64,000 nt of DNA from Vespa crabro (Eukaryota; Arthropoda; Insecta; Hymenoptera; Vespidae): positions 5,481,732-5,545,731 of the forward strand of contig NC_060962.1 of assembly GCF_910589235.1 (NCBI RefSeq), given 5' to 3'. Shown one piece after another: positions 11,319-24,300 of the stretch. A program made the translations under genes and the position numbers. A model generated the notes under the pieces. The model saw nothing but the letters and a program-made list of their open reading frames with translations. It was not told where the DNA came from and did not search any database. Numbering within the stretch: position 1 is the first letter of the stretch; each line of letters opens with the position of its first letter.

Positions 11319-13579
11319 ATGGGGAAAAAAGATAAAAATAAGAAAAAGTTAAGTGGCACGGCAAAAACGGCAATTAAAACGGAAAAAAAATTAAATGCTA
11401 AACAGAAGAAAGAATTAGCAGCTCTTGGAGAGGTTAAATTTGCATCTAAACGTCTTATAAAAATGAATTGGGATATTAAAACTTTTATATATTGTTGCTT
11501 ATAATTTGATATTAAATAAATTATTTTAAAACTTTAGGAGGATATAGAAAAAGTTATTGCCGATATTGAACGGGAAGAAGCTCGTAGACAACGTGTTGTA
11601 GAAGTTGTAGTTGAACCACCATCTCGTAGGGTTAATTTTTCTTTTATAGCTCATCCCTTTAAAGATGAACTTATTATGTTTGGTGGAGAATTCCATGATG
11701 GTCAAAAAGTATTATTATATTATCTTTGTACAAGTTAATTATATTCGCACTGAAATTTCTATTAATGGAATATTTCCATTTTAACACAGACCACTGTATA
11801 TGGTGACATGTTTACTTATAATTTAAATAAAAAAGAATGGACAGTGATAAAAGCACCAGGTGCTCCACCACCTCGATGCGGTCATCAAGCAATAGTTACT
11901 TCTACAAATAAAGGGGAAATGTGGATCTTTGGTGGGGAATTTTCTAGTCCATCAGAATTACAATTTTATCATTACAAAGATTTGTGGGTTTATAGAATGG
12001 GAGAGAAAAAATGGGAAAAAATAATGTATGTTGTGAATATGAAAAATGAAATATATTGAATTCTTAACATAATTTATATCATATGAAACATTTGTTTAAG
12101 ATCTCCTGGAGGCCCCTCAGCCAGAAGTGGTCATAGAATGATTCACATGAAAAAGAAATTAATAGTATTTGGAGGTTTTTATGATAATCTTAGAGATTGT
12201 AAATATTATAATGATATTTACATGTTTAATTTGGAAACATATACATGGCACAAAATTGAATGCTCTGGTAATTCAGCAAATTAATAGAATTCCTTTATTA
12301 TGAAACAATATTTTACATAAAAACTATTTTTATATGAAATTGTTCAGGAAATCCGCCAGCACCACGTTCTGGATGTATAATGTTACCTACGTCTGAAAAA
12401 CTACTTGTTTATGGTGGCTATAGTAAAGAAAAAGTTAAAGCAGGAGTTGATAAGGGACAAATTCATACAGACATGTTCTTGTTATCTCCAGATAGTAAGA
12501 ATATTTATATACATATTTTTTTTTTTTTTATATATATATATTAAGCATTTTTTAATTTTATCCATTACAAAATATATGAATTTTCTTAGAAAATGATCAG
12601 ACCGGTCTTAAATGGAAATGGATATTAACGAAACAGACGGGTCTCAAATGTTCTCCTCGCTGTGGTATGACTGGTATTTTAATACAACCACATATAGCAT
12701 ATGCATTTGGTGGAGTTTTTGATAATATAGATGATGAAGAAGAATTACAGGGAACATTCTATAATGATTTGTTATCATTAGACTTAGAAAAATTCCAATG
12801 GCATGAAGGTAAACATAAATGATCTATCATATCATAATATAGATGTAATCATTTCAAAATAATATACATCATTTTAAATATAGTTACATTGACTGGTAAA
12901 AGAGAACCACCAGGGCAACGTAAAAAAGAAAAGACACAAAAGGAAAACCATGTAGACGAATGTAATTTACATGGAGATAACGAAAATAATGATATTTGTG
13001 ATAATTCACTAACAGATACAACTAATTCTAATAAACTCGTACAAACTCCCGTTACTTATATCGACGAAAATGAAATATTTACAGTGAGTCTTCCTGGTTA
13101 TTTTTATTTCTTACATGTGCCTTAATTAATACAAAATATAATGTGATTTTACTTGTTCTATTATATCAGTTAACAGTTAGTTCAAGTGGTCCATGTAACA
13201 CACAGACAAATAGTATGGAAAAAATTGAAAATATATTCTTTCCTTCACCAAGAATAAATCCTGGACTTGTTGTAAAAAATAATATTTTGTATTTGTATGG
13301 TGGTATGCTGGAAGTTGGTGATAAACAATATACTTTCAATGACTTTTATAGTTTAGGTATGAAAGGTCTACATACTTTAAAAATATGATAAAATAACTCG
13401 ATTAATATTAATAATATAAAATTATAGATTGTCGTAAAATGGATGAATGGAAAACAATAATACATGATGATTTATCTTCACAAGAATGGCATAACACAAG
13501 TAGTTCTGATTCAGAAGAAGAAGACGAAGACGAAGACGATGATGACACGAGTAATAATTCCTCTAGTAATGAGCAATAA
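11319..13579 (+). CDS. KLHDC4: Kelch domain-containing protein 4
   Basis: Nine coding exons: 11319-11432, 11538-11708, 11790-12025, 12101-12267, 12348-12494, 12590-12808, 12884-13083, 13170-13356, 13428-13579. All junctions are GT/AG and in phase, giving 530 aa, close to the family's usual ~520. The N-terminus is a Lys-rich segment (GKKDKNKKKLSG), then about six kelch repeats with the paired-Gly signatures seen as LIMFGGEF, MWIFGGEF, LIVFGGFYDN, LLVYGGYS, AYAFGGVFDN and LYLYGGM, each followed by a conserved Trp (for example EWTVIKAPG, YTWHKIECSG). An acidic Asp/Glu/Ser tail closes the protein. The family forms a beta-propeller and is conserved from yeast (Kel3) to human; its molecular role is poorly defined. 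The gene is convergent with SCPx. Confidence 0.93.
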
Positions 13580-14910
13580 TTTATTTTATCATAAAAACAT
13601 TATTTATTAAATTATTATAATTAATTAATTTTACTGGTTTAATACATTTTTTGAAATATAAATGATTTAATTGTTTACGAATAGGTATATGGTTGTTGTG
13701 ATATTTATGATTATCTTAAAGCTTTATCATCATTTCTATTTTTCTAATGATTTATACCAACAATGAGTACAGTTGTAATTCTTGAACGATTTTGATGAAT
13801 AAGATCATATTTTAAAGATAAAGGTTCAAACGAAGACACGGCTTTTTCGAACTTTTGAAAAAGTTTTATTTTCTCTGAAAAAAAAATCGTATCAAAAAAT
13901 GGTATTTTTTCGGCAATGGTTTATGCATAAAAATAAAGCTTCTAGTAAACAAGAAGAAGCTACTATCTTCCCTACATTTTTTTTTAATATAAGATTTTCT
14001 GATCCATTTCAAACGCAAGGAAACGCGTTTCCACATTAAATGAACTTTGGACAAATGATTTTATGATAAAAATAAGCAAATATAGGTTTAGTCATTCATG
14101 CTAATGACTTTTAAGAATGATATATAATTTTGGAATAATTTCATAATTATTTATAAATAATTATTTATTGAATTTATTATTAATAAAAATACATTTTATT
14201 AATAAAAAATCTCATAGTATTCTACTAATAATAATAGATATAGAAATATTATATATCGTAATATATAAAATTTTATAAAATCATATGTTATTATTCAAAT
14301 TAAATATATGATCTTATTAAAATCCCAAATATTATATATTAATTAAATTTAATAAAAAAGTAACATAGACAATGTATAAAATTTAACTCAACAAATAATA
14401 TTCTTCACTGAAAAAATAATATCTAAATTAGTGTTTACCAATAGTATACTGGTATAATATGACAATAACAAATTTCTTTTTTTTTCACAGAGAGGTTAGT
14501 ATATCATAAAATAAAATTATATTTTTTTGTATATAATGAAAATTATATATTTTTGTATATTATCAGAATTAATTATAAAAAATATAATTTATAATTTTAA
14601 TGATTATTCATTTCATTTGAGATTAATAGTAATTTATATATAAATTCATATTTATTCACATGTTCATTAATAACAATTACATATTATTAAGTGAATATTT
14701 ATCAAAATATAACATAACTAATTAATGATTCAATTAATGCTTTATATAGTACGAACTATAGAAATGCAACCCATTAGAAGCTAACCCATTACTTCGAACT
14801 TATTATGTGATCTATAAAGGTCCTCCAATGTGTATTAATAAAAAAATATACCTTTCCATATAACCAAGGAATTATTGTAAAATATATCAATTTTTTCATC
14901 AGAAATATAA
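13580..14910. other. Convergent 3' region between KLHDC4 and SCPx
   Basis: Very AT-rich sequence holding the 3' untranslated regions of two convergent genes. Contains one copy of a 90-nt dispersed repeat (13746-13835). No coding exon was seen. Confidence 0.6.
13746..13835. repeat. Dispersed repeat copy A
   Basis: About 74% identical by my ungapped alignment to 59581-59670. Shared blocks include AATGATTTATA at the left end and ATTTTAAAGA near the right. Likely a decayed mobile-element fragment; class unknown. Confidence 0.6.
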
Positions 14911-16755
14911 TTATAATCGAGAGCGAAGTAATTCGATTTTCTTGCTTGCATGATTTTGTAAATTAATTAATTTCATTGCAAGACTCATATTACCCTGAAT
15001 TTTTACTTTACCTTGAAAGAATGCTTTCTGGGGATTTAATTTTCCTGAGATAAAATCCATTACATCATTATCATCGAGAGTAAATATAATATCAGGTTTG
15101 GTTTTACCATTAAATTCCACTGATCCCTTGCCTGTTTTAGCATTTATTACCCAATATCCTTCTGCACCTCCAGGTCCATTTATAATTTTAATTCCATAAA
15201 TTCCACGAGCTTTTTCTATCAACCCCTCTGTATCTTCTTTCATTGCAACTTCGAATAATTTAAAAAATGGACTAGCTTTGAAAATATTTGGATTAACACT
15301 GCCAGTTTTGTTCTGAGTAACACCACCGGAAGATGCTGAAGTTTGGGTAATGGCTTTTGTTGCGGGAATAGTCGAATTTTCAGGAAAACCTAATTTATAT
15401 AAAGCAACTATGACAGCACCACCTAAACCTATGTTATGTTGTAATGCTAATTTTGCTCCTGGCACTTGTCGTTTCCCAGCTTGTCCTCGGAGTTGCCAAC
15501 AAAGTTCTGCACATTGTGCTATACCTGTAGCACCTAAAGGATGTCCTTTTGAGATTAAACCACCGCTAGGATTTATGACATACTTTCCACCATATGTATT
15601 ATTTCCAGAATCCACAAGTTGTCCCCCTTGACCTGGAGGACAAAGTCCTAAAGCTTCATAAGTGATCAGTTCATTGGTTGAAAAGCAATCATGCAACTCT
15701 ATTACATCTACATCTATTGGTCTATACTTAGTTAATGTGAAAACTTTTTCCGCAGCATTTTTTGTCATATCATATCTGTAGAAAAATATTAAATAGAAAT
15801 ATATGATTGATTTTTCTTATATTAGATATAAAACTAATAGAAAAATAGTTATATCTTTTACCCAATAAGTTTAATGCAACTGTGCTCTGAGAATGTAGAT
15901 GGCAAATCTGTAGACATTTCCATTCCTACAATTTCTACTGCTTGTGATTCCAAGCCATGTTTATGAACAAAATCTTCATTGGCTAAAATAGCAGCTGCTG
16001 CACCATCAGAAGTTGGACAACATTGAAGTTTTGTAAGAGGTCCAAATACATTTGGGGACTTCATTATTTGTTCTAAAGTATACTTTTCTTGAAACTGAGA
16101 ATATGGATTGTTTACAGAATGTAAATGATTTTTATAAGCAATTTTTGCAAAATGTTCAGGTTTTGTTCCATATTTCTTCATGTGTTCAATACCAGCATTA
16201 CCAAACATTTGTGCAGTAATTGGACGTTCATTTATTCCTGTTTATAATTATTCCAAATTATATATCATAAATTCATATATAAATGTACATGATATAAATA
16301 TAATATCACATAAACTAACCAAAAATATCAGCCATTAGTTCTACATGTTTGTCCATTGGATTTGTACGATCTAAAAATTTGCTTGTCAATGAACCTCGGT
16401 CCATTTTTTCAAAACCGAGAGCTAAAGCACAATTGGCATTTCCACTTTCGATTATTTGTTTAGCCAGAATTAATGCAGTTGATCCAGTTGAACAATTGTT
16501 ATTTACATTATAAACAGGACAACCGCTCAATCCTACTTCATATATAACTCTTTGACCACAAGTTGAATCTCCATATACATATCCAACGCAAGCGGCTTTT
16601 ATATCGCTATATGGAACATTTGCATCTTTCAAAGCATTATTTAACGCTTGTTTCCCCAATTCTGGATAATCCAGTCCATCTTGCTTTCCGGGTTTTTCAA
16701 ATTTGGTCATCCCAACACCAATTACATATACTTTTTTTTTTAAATTCATCTTCAT
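14911..16755 (-). CDS. SCP2: Sterol carrier protein X: 3-ketoacyl-CoA thiolase fused to SCP2
   Basis: Three exons, 16755-16320, 16237-15862 and 15775-14911, in phase, giving 558 aa. Residues about 8-400 are the thiolase; the nucleophilic Cys is at about residue 88 in NNNCSTGS, and the C-terminal catalytic motifs include GHPLGATG. From about residue 434 an SCP2 lipid-binding domain follows (FKASPFFKLF to GNMSLAMKLINL). The last three residues are Ser-Arg-Leu, a type 1 peroxisomal targeting signal. The family cleaves branched-chain 3-oxoacyl-CoA in peroxisomes, and in insects, which cannot make sterols, SCPx/SCP2 also serves in sterol uptake and transport. The ATG at 16755 is followed by another at 16749; either could be used. 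Intron number is low. Divergent neighbour: Dop1R1. Confidence 0.95.
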
Positions 16756-16858
16756 TAATTTGACAGATTCTACTGAGGATTAATCAAATTACAATATTTA
16801 TTTATCCTTTCTTTCCTATATATATATATATATATATACATAGGAAATTAATAGTATA

Positions 16859-16896
<38 letters not shown>

Positions 16897-18115
16897 TATA
16901 TATATGCATATACTATTAATTTATATCAAAGCGCTTATTATTGTGAATCAAATATAAGAACAAATAATAGAAACATACCTATGCTAGAGAATAGAGATGA
17001 TATAGAATAAAGATGATACAGAATAAAGAATGAATAACAGATAATAAAAAAGAAGTTGACCTTTAATCAGATGTAGAATTTCTAACTATATTTTTAATGC
17101 CTCACAGATGACGAAGCAGATTCGACATTATTTACTATTATATATTTTTAATCTAAAAATACTATCACGTAGTGTATACAACCCAAATGTTTTTGTCAAA
17201 TAAATGACGATTGGTTTAAAAGGAAATATAATAACGAATCATTGATCAGTTATAAAAGAATGTTACTATATAAATAATCAATTGATATTACCAACATGTA
17301 AACCGATTGAAATATTAAAATCTTTATATTAAAAAAATAAAAGAACAGAAAAATTGATATGGGAGATTAAATAATTTCAATAAAATAAAATTCTAATTTA
17401 TAAAATCCTATAATCCAACAAAATATATCTATTGTTAATTTCCTTATCAACGTCATATTTACAAAAAGCGCCACGATTTGAATCGGACATAACGCGTTGT
17501 TAAACAATTCTATGATTAAAGTTCGTTTTATCGATTAACATCTAAAAAAGAATTATATATCTATAAAAAATTATATATTATTATATAGATCTTAGCGCAA
17601 AAAGTACATAGAAAACAACTAAATCATAGGACACAATATTTATAAATTTGTCCTATTTTATTAATGTTTTACGCGCACATTTTGTGAACGTCATAACTTT
17701 AACCTTAACCTTAATATCATATGTATGTACAGTTAAAGTTTCAAACTTCGGTAATTTTTAATCTTTGTGTGTACGTTTATTATTAAAAAAAGAAAAAGAA
17801 AAAAAACGCTTCCAGTGAAATATTCAATATCCAGGAGTAATTGTACCGATCGTTGACGTATGTTGGCAAAGCCTGCTACGCATGTCTTGGAAAGATCCTT
17901 TCGTAGAGGAAGGGAGAAGGTATTGAAAGATAGATAGATAGATAGATAGAGATAGAGATAGAGAGAGGGAGAGAAAGAGTGAGGAAGAGAGAAGAAAGAG
18001 AGGTGGTAGCGATGATGGCGGGTGGTAAGAGGATCAGATTCGTTCGGAGACGTAAGAGGGACGTAAAAGCATAGGGGGTGCGGACCAGTCAGTGCGCGGC
18101 GGGGTGCGCTTCTCG
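16756..18115. promoter_or_regulatory. Divergent 5' region between SCPx and Dop1R1
   Basis: Contains a long AT-rich palindrome (16845-16922) about 90-170 bases upstream of the SCPx start, an AT-rich middle, and a (GATA)n/(GAGA)n purine array near 17930-18000 directly upstream of the GC-rich 18001-18115 leader of Dop1R1. GAGA-type arrays are common near insect promoters, but function here is inferred. Confidence 0.45.
16845..16922. repeat. 78-bp AT-rich palindrome
   Basis: The outer arms (16845-16871 and 16896-16922) are perfect inverted repeats of 27 bases, each including TAATAGTATATGCATATA or its complement; the centre is (AT)n with one imperfect step. It could extrude as a cruciform or fold as a hairpin in RNA. 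Confidence 0.85.
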
Positions 18116-18278
18116 ATGCAGGTCATGATTTTGCTCCAGGTGAACGTGCAACGAAATATCCAGAATCCATTCGACAACATCAACGAGACTCGTGAATATA
18201 CTTAAGAACGTTGTGTTCACAGTGCATGGGTGTTAATATATTATATTTTTATTTTCGCTTTAAGTTTATTATTTTTTA

Positions 18279-18315
<37 letters not shown>

Positions 18316-21300
18316 CATGTATATATATACATATATGTATATATATATATACGTGTATATATATATACACACATGCATGAAAGAATCGCACGTTACCCTG
18401 TCCCTTTAATATATTTAATACTTACTATATATGGGAAAAAATAATAGACGAAGGGATTAGGAGCCAAGGGGTGAGGAAGTAAAGAAATCGTTCGGCATGT
18501 ACATACGTATGTACACGAGAATATGAGGAAAAAAAATTACAAAAAAAAGAGCAAATAAAAGAAGAGAATTTTTTTAATTAAGTCAGCATTTTTATTAACG
18601 CAATATGCTTTTGTATTGAGGAATGAAAAAATTTACTTTGGCATTAGTGTTACTTTTTCACAGATTCGCGTATTTTTGCAATATCTTTGCCGACGATCTA
18701 CCCTGAACACGCCTGTACAACCGAAGCCAAGTAAATTCTTACAGTGGAAGAGAAGAGAATTAAATATGATGTTGCTTCACGACTATGTTTTCTGGCGAAA
18801 AACAAAATTTTTCTGTCAGCAAGAAAAACCGGTTAATGGTGGCCCAACCATCGATTGCCCCGTTATACTGTACCCGTACGTAGCAGCATGGCTCCACAAT
18901 ACAGGTAGCGACAATTTACATTTTTTAAGAAAATTTTTTGTTCTTTCTTCGATATATATACATGCATATCTCAAATTAACAATTTCTAGTAACAACGGAT
19001 AGTTATTATTCTATTTTATAGGGACTTAATATACGTATATATATTTTGCGCAATAATAACTTATGTTATTGATACAAAAGACCTGTTATGTTTTTAAAGC
19101 GTCTATCTTAATTCGTAGAAGAACCTTAAAGGATATCTAATTTTTGTTATAAAGTATGCGTAGAACAGAAACTCTATACATAAATATATACATATATAAG
19201 TTACACGCTTCGAACTCTGCAACAGTTGAGAGTAAGCTTGTTGCGTCAGCCTGTTGATTATATGTACTTGAGTTCGCATTAATATTTTCACGAATTTGAA
19301 GCTTCTTTTTACACACATTTCTCGTGGCATTAGTGCTGAAATAATTAGAACGTTTCGAAGTGGCAAATTGAAGATTTATATCGTTAATTAGATATTAACG
19401 ACGTTATATAACATAAATAAGCGTCAAAATGTTATTTAGTTTTAGCTAGAATAGCCGTAACAGGATCAAGTCATTCAAGAATATAAAAAATTCCGATAGA
19501 TTTTTGAATGTTTTAATTGTAACAAGTTCATTGATAATGTATATTGTGTTTTGCTTTTATTTTGGAGGGATCTCAATTTTTGCCGATTGTAATTTTATCT
19601 TCCTTTGCCTGCAAGGAGTACGCTTCGAGCTGTTTAAAATCAATAGCAAGGTTAAAGGCCTCTGCACACCGAAAGTAGTATAACTGATCTGTTCTTTCAA
19701 TCCTTTATCGTTGTCGCATATAAATGATTTATATAAAATATTAGGAATATTAAACGTATCGTATATACGACTGTTTTCTTTATTATCTCGAATTTATTCC
19801 ATTTCATACGTATGATCATGTTTATTCTATCGCATTCGTTGTGTATGGACCTTTCGTTTTAAGAGGCTCATACATACTGCAATTTTTTCCGTTTGGCGGA
19901 AATAGATATAACGTTTCGTTACGTTCATTTCCTTATTATAAATCATTATTTTCGATAGATTAAACCGATTCAGCACGCTAGAAACATGGAGTAGTATTTT
20001 CTCTCAATGGAGTGACCGGTTATAATTAGAGTAGAATTTTAGTAGGTCACTTCGATTAAGTGGATATTCGAATAATACAATGTATTTATTATTTAATGCA
20101 AAAGAAATATTAGAAAATTGACTCGATTGATTGGATTATCTCATTGGGGATTAATAGTTATCTTCCTCAATAATATTATTTTCATGATGAATGAATACAT
20201 TTAAATAGCTTACTTACGTTGATCTGTACCAATTCGAGTAAAAGATTTAATCTATTGGATACATTATGAAATTTCAGAGGCAGATCTCACTAACCAATTC
20301 ACCGATAATTTTTTTTTTATTTTTATCATCGATCATTGAATCGAGTTAAGCTTCGAATTTCGTTTGCAACTTAACGACAAGGCTTCAGGCCTTAAGTGAT
20401 CAGTTGCTCCCTCCATACTCGTATCCCACTTACCCTCGAGTGGAACAACAGAGGACGTATTGAGTTCGAGTATGAAAGGGAACAGCAAGAAAAGAGGGGG
20501 TAACGAGCTGGAGACCAACTCGAGCCCGCTGACCACTTGTCCAAGATAGCTGCCGATCGATCAGGCTATCTCATTATTGTGAAATCTCCTTACCGTTGAT
20601 GTGTACATACATTTATACATATACAAACCAGTTGTTCTTAATTGAACGTTAATTGATTTCCGGTTTTTGATATTTTAGAATAATACTCCAAAAAATCGAA
20701 CAGAACGATGTTTAATATCTATTGTATTACATATCTGAGCTCAAAGAGATTCTTCTTAGATTTTTTCTAAGAAACTTCTTAGAGTTTTTCTTAGAGTTGT
20801 CATGTCTTATATATTTTTTCTTTTTCCTTGTAATAATATAAAAATATATAATTTCAAATATGGTGGATTTAATGATCGTAATTTTATGTGATAAATGGCT
20901 ACAGCATGAGGTCCCGTATGCGGTTACCATTTGTCCATTGTTCATTGAATTTTCCATCTTTCAAATTATACTTTTTTATGTTTAAATTATAATTACATTT
21001 AATAATTATTACCTTTTAATCTTAACGCGATTATATACGACAATTTTCATTTATATCAATTAATAGAACGAAAATGATTACATCGATCTGATCGAGTTTG
21101 CGAATAATTTCCGATTGAATGATTGAATTTATGAAGTATACGACATCTTTAATTGATAGGGAGTGATATCGAGAATGAAAATATTTTAGAAAAAATCGTT
21201 GGAAGATAGACAAGTGTACGGATTATTTTTATTGAAAAAAAAAAAAAAATAAATAAATAATTGCAGGTTATCAACCTTCAGCATTCATCGTATTCTCATG

Positions 21301-24300
21301 GAAAATGTCATGATAACACGTGAGTTCAGTGCTTGCAGAACGAGGATTACCATCTTCGATTTGTATTATCTACCGATGATGTATTTCCGAAGATGGATTC
21401 ATCCAGGATTTTCTCTATTCGATCTTGTGGATGAACGAATCTGGTTAATTCGTTCATCTAATACAAACGAAAACTACTGGGCCGTACATTCGCGTCAACT
21501 AATGTTTGTTGGAGTGTCAACGTATGAACCTGAATTTTGAGGAATTCGGTAATCGTTCCATATATGTTAAAGCAATTTGTGCATTGTTACTGGAATTTGG
21601 TACTTTTTCTGAGATGTATCATAAAAATTTCATCAAAATTTTGTCGATATCGTTAATCTCGTACCATTCTTCCCCTATGCTTCCATTATTTAATACCAAT
21701 TGCTTTAAGATGATACGAAAGTTACTGATTTCTGTATTTCCTAATTAAGATATTTATTTTTCAACATATATTACAATGATTTATATTCACGCAAATTATT
21801 TTTCATTTAGAATCATTTCTATATCCCGAGGTTTCTGAAACGAGAGATTCTCGGCGATATTTATTTGCAAGATAATAAATTGCCTTTCGAAACTTCTCAC
21901 GTAATTTTAATTCATTTCTTCTTGATATTACAAACTTTATTTTTCTTGTCATTATCTTCTGTTGCTGTTTTAGATGCAAAGGTATTTATGCTTTGAAGAT
22001 TATAAAATGTTATCACAATAAAAAAAGAAAAATAAGATCTTTTTACTGCTGACAGACATCAACAAAACAAAATATCATTCCCCATTGTTATGAAATAATA
22101 ACTATAGAAATTATACGAGTTACTTTCGTTGCTGGTGTCAAACGGAATGGCCGCCACTGTGAATTTTCAATCGATATCGTTGAGTTAAACGAATCCTAAA
22201 TATACATACATATTAGAGCTTTCGCATAGAACAACTAAAAGACAATCATTTCGATTAGAAGTTTATTATACATTTCTCTCGTCATACCTAGATCAAATTT
22301 GATTATATATCAAGTTGATTATATATCTAATATGATTTTAATTTTATTAATATTTACTTTTTTCGTCTTTTTACAGAACAATTTGACGATCGGTGATGAA
22401 GATCTACCTGAAGAGGCTTTCACGTTGCTGTCGGTGCTTCTAGTTGGTTCGCCAAATTTCATATTTGACTAAAATTAATTTTATATAAATGAGATATATC
22501 GTATATACGTTGCGCAATAATTTATCAATCAACAAAATTCCCTTCCGCATTCATCATTTTCAATCCTACCTATTGTTTTCTCATATTTACTCTTATATAT
22601 ATCTGTACCTTGGAAAACGTTTTCAATCCAGACTAATCCTTTTCCGATAAATAATCCAGTTTTGCCCTACTTTTAAGTCTTATCATAGCTGTCAGAACGA
22701 AGGAAGGATTATTTTTTTTTACGACAATATGTGGTACATATACACACTTACACAAAACAAATTCTGATTCTACAATTCTATATTATGATTAGACGAACCA
22801 CCTCGTTATGACATTTTATGTATATATGATGTTCTATTTGAATCTCTCTATTGCGCATCGTAAGTAAGAGCAAGAAAGATAGGTATATTGTGATCTATTA
22901 TTAAACAGGCTAAAAGAAGATGTTTATATAAAACACGAACACTTTTTACAGTATATCGTTATTTAGAAATTCATCGAATTTCTATTAATTTTACAGATAT
23001 TTATCTAATAGTTACTAACGAAGAAACAGCATACGGTTGAATATTATTAAACGAAAGTATATAAAAAGTCCGAGAAATATTCATTCATCGATTTTTTATT
23101 TGAATTTTTCAGGATTCCTGCTCCTGATACTTGTATTTTTATCAGTCGCTGGCAATGTCCTAGTTTGTGTAGCAATTTACACTGACCGGGGGTTGCGAAG
23201 AATAGGAAACCTATTTCTAGCATCCCTCGCGATTGCTGACCTCTTCGTCGGTTGCTTGGTGATGACATTTGCCGGCGTAAATGACCTCCTTGGATACTGG
23301 GTCTTCGGCACGCAATTCTGCGATACTTGGATAGCTTTCGACGTTATGTGTAGCACTGCCTCTATATTGAATTTATGCGCCATATCTCTTGATCGTTACA
23401 TCCACATAAAGGATCCGCTTAGGTAAATTGAATTCGACTTTATGAAGATAATATTTGTTTTTCTTTTTCTTTTTTCACTTCAAATGTAAATTCTAATATA
23501 TTGTATATATGTTAATATTATCGTTGTCAGATACGGTCGCTGGGTAACAAGAAGAATTGCAACTGCCGGGATCGCTGTTGTGTGGCTATTGGCAGGTCTC
23601 ATTTCTTTCGTGCCGATCAGCCTGGGTCTTCATAGAGCAGATCAGTTCCTGGTTTATGATGATGGGAAAGAGGTAACGATAGTGCAAGACTTCACATGCG
23701 ACCAAAATAAATTTTGACTATTGGGACATCGATTATCTCTGAAAATATACAATACTCATGACAGAAGGATACGGGTTAAGCATCTGGAACGGATATGTAA
23801 GGATCTCTATAGAGATCGCGTGGTAGAACAATAGGAGTAGGCATACTTACAAATCATTGATCAACACTACAAGAATCTCATTCAGCCTTCTTTCGAATTC
23901 GGGCATCCGAGTAAGTGATAATCATAATGTCAGTACTCTCTCTCTCTCTCTCTCTCTCTCTGTTAATTATGAAGCGCAGCCTCAGTTATCGCATTGAATT
24001 TAGTTATGTGCAACGCAAATAATATGCAATATTGTATATTCACGCCTATAAGAGCGCGCATGCGCAAAAATATGTTTCCGAGCGCCGCAGATCGAGTGAT
24101 TCTCTCAGCTATATATATATATATATAAATATATATATACTAACTAATGCGCATATTTAATAACCACACGAGAGTGGTATACGTACATAATGAGAGAAAC
24201 CAAAAACGAATTGATTGTAAAATGAATAGAAAAAGAATAAATAATAATGTCAATTATGGTTATACACTTTATGAAAAATATATGTAAATCCAGCTGGCAT

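Noticed and set aside
17701..17712. Telomere-like AACCTTAACCTT
   Set aside because: Only two copies; not the insect TTAGG array and too short to mean anything.
21267..21319. Small Dop1R1 exon between acceptor-like and donor-like sites
   Set aside because: No reading phase carries an open frame through it into the TM1 exon at 22377.
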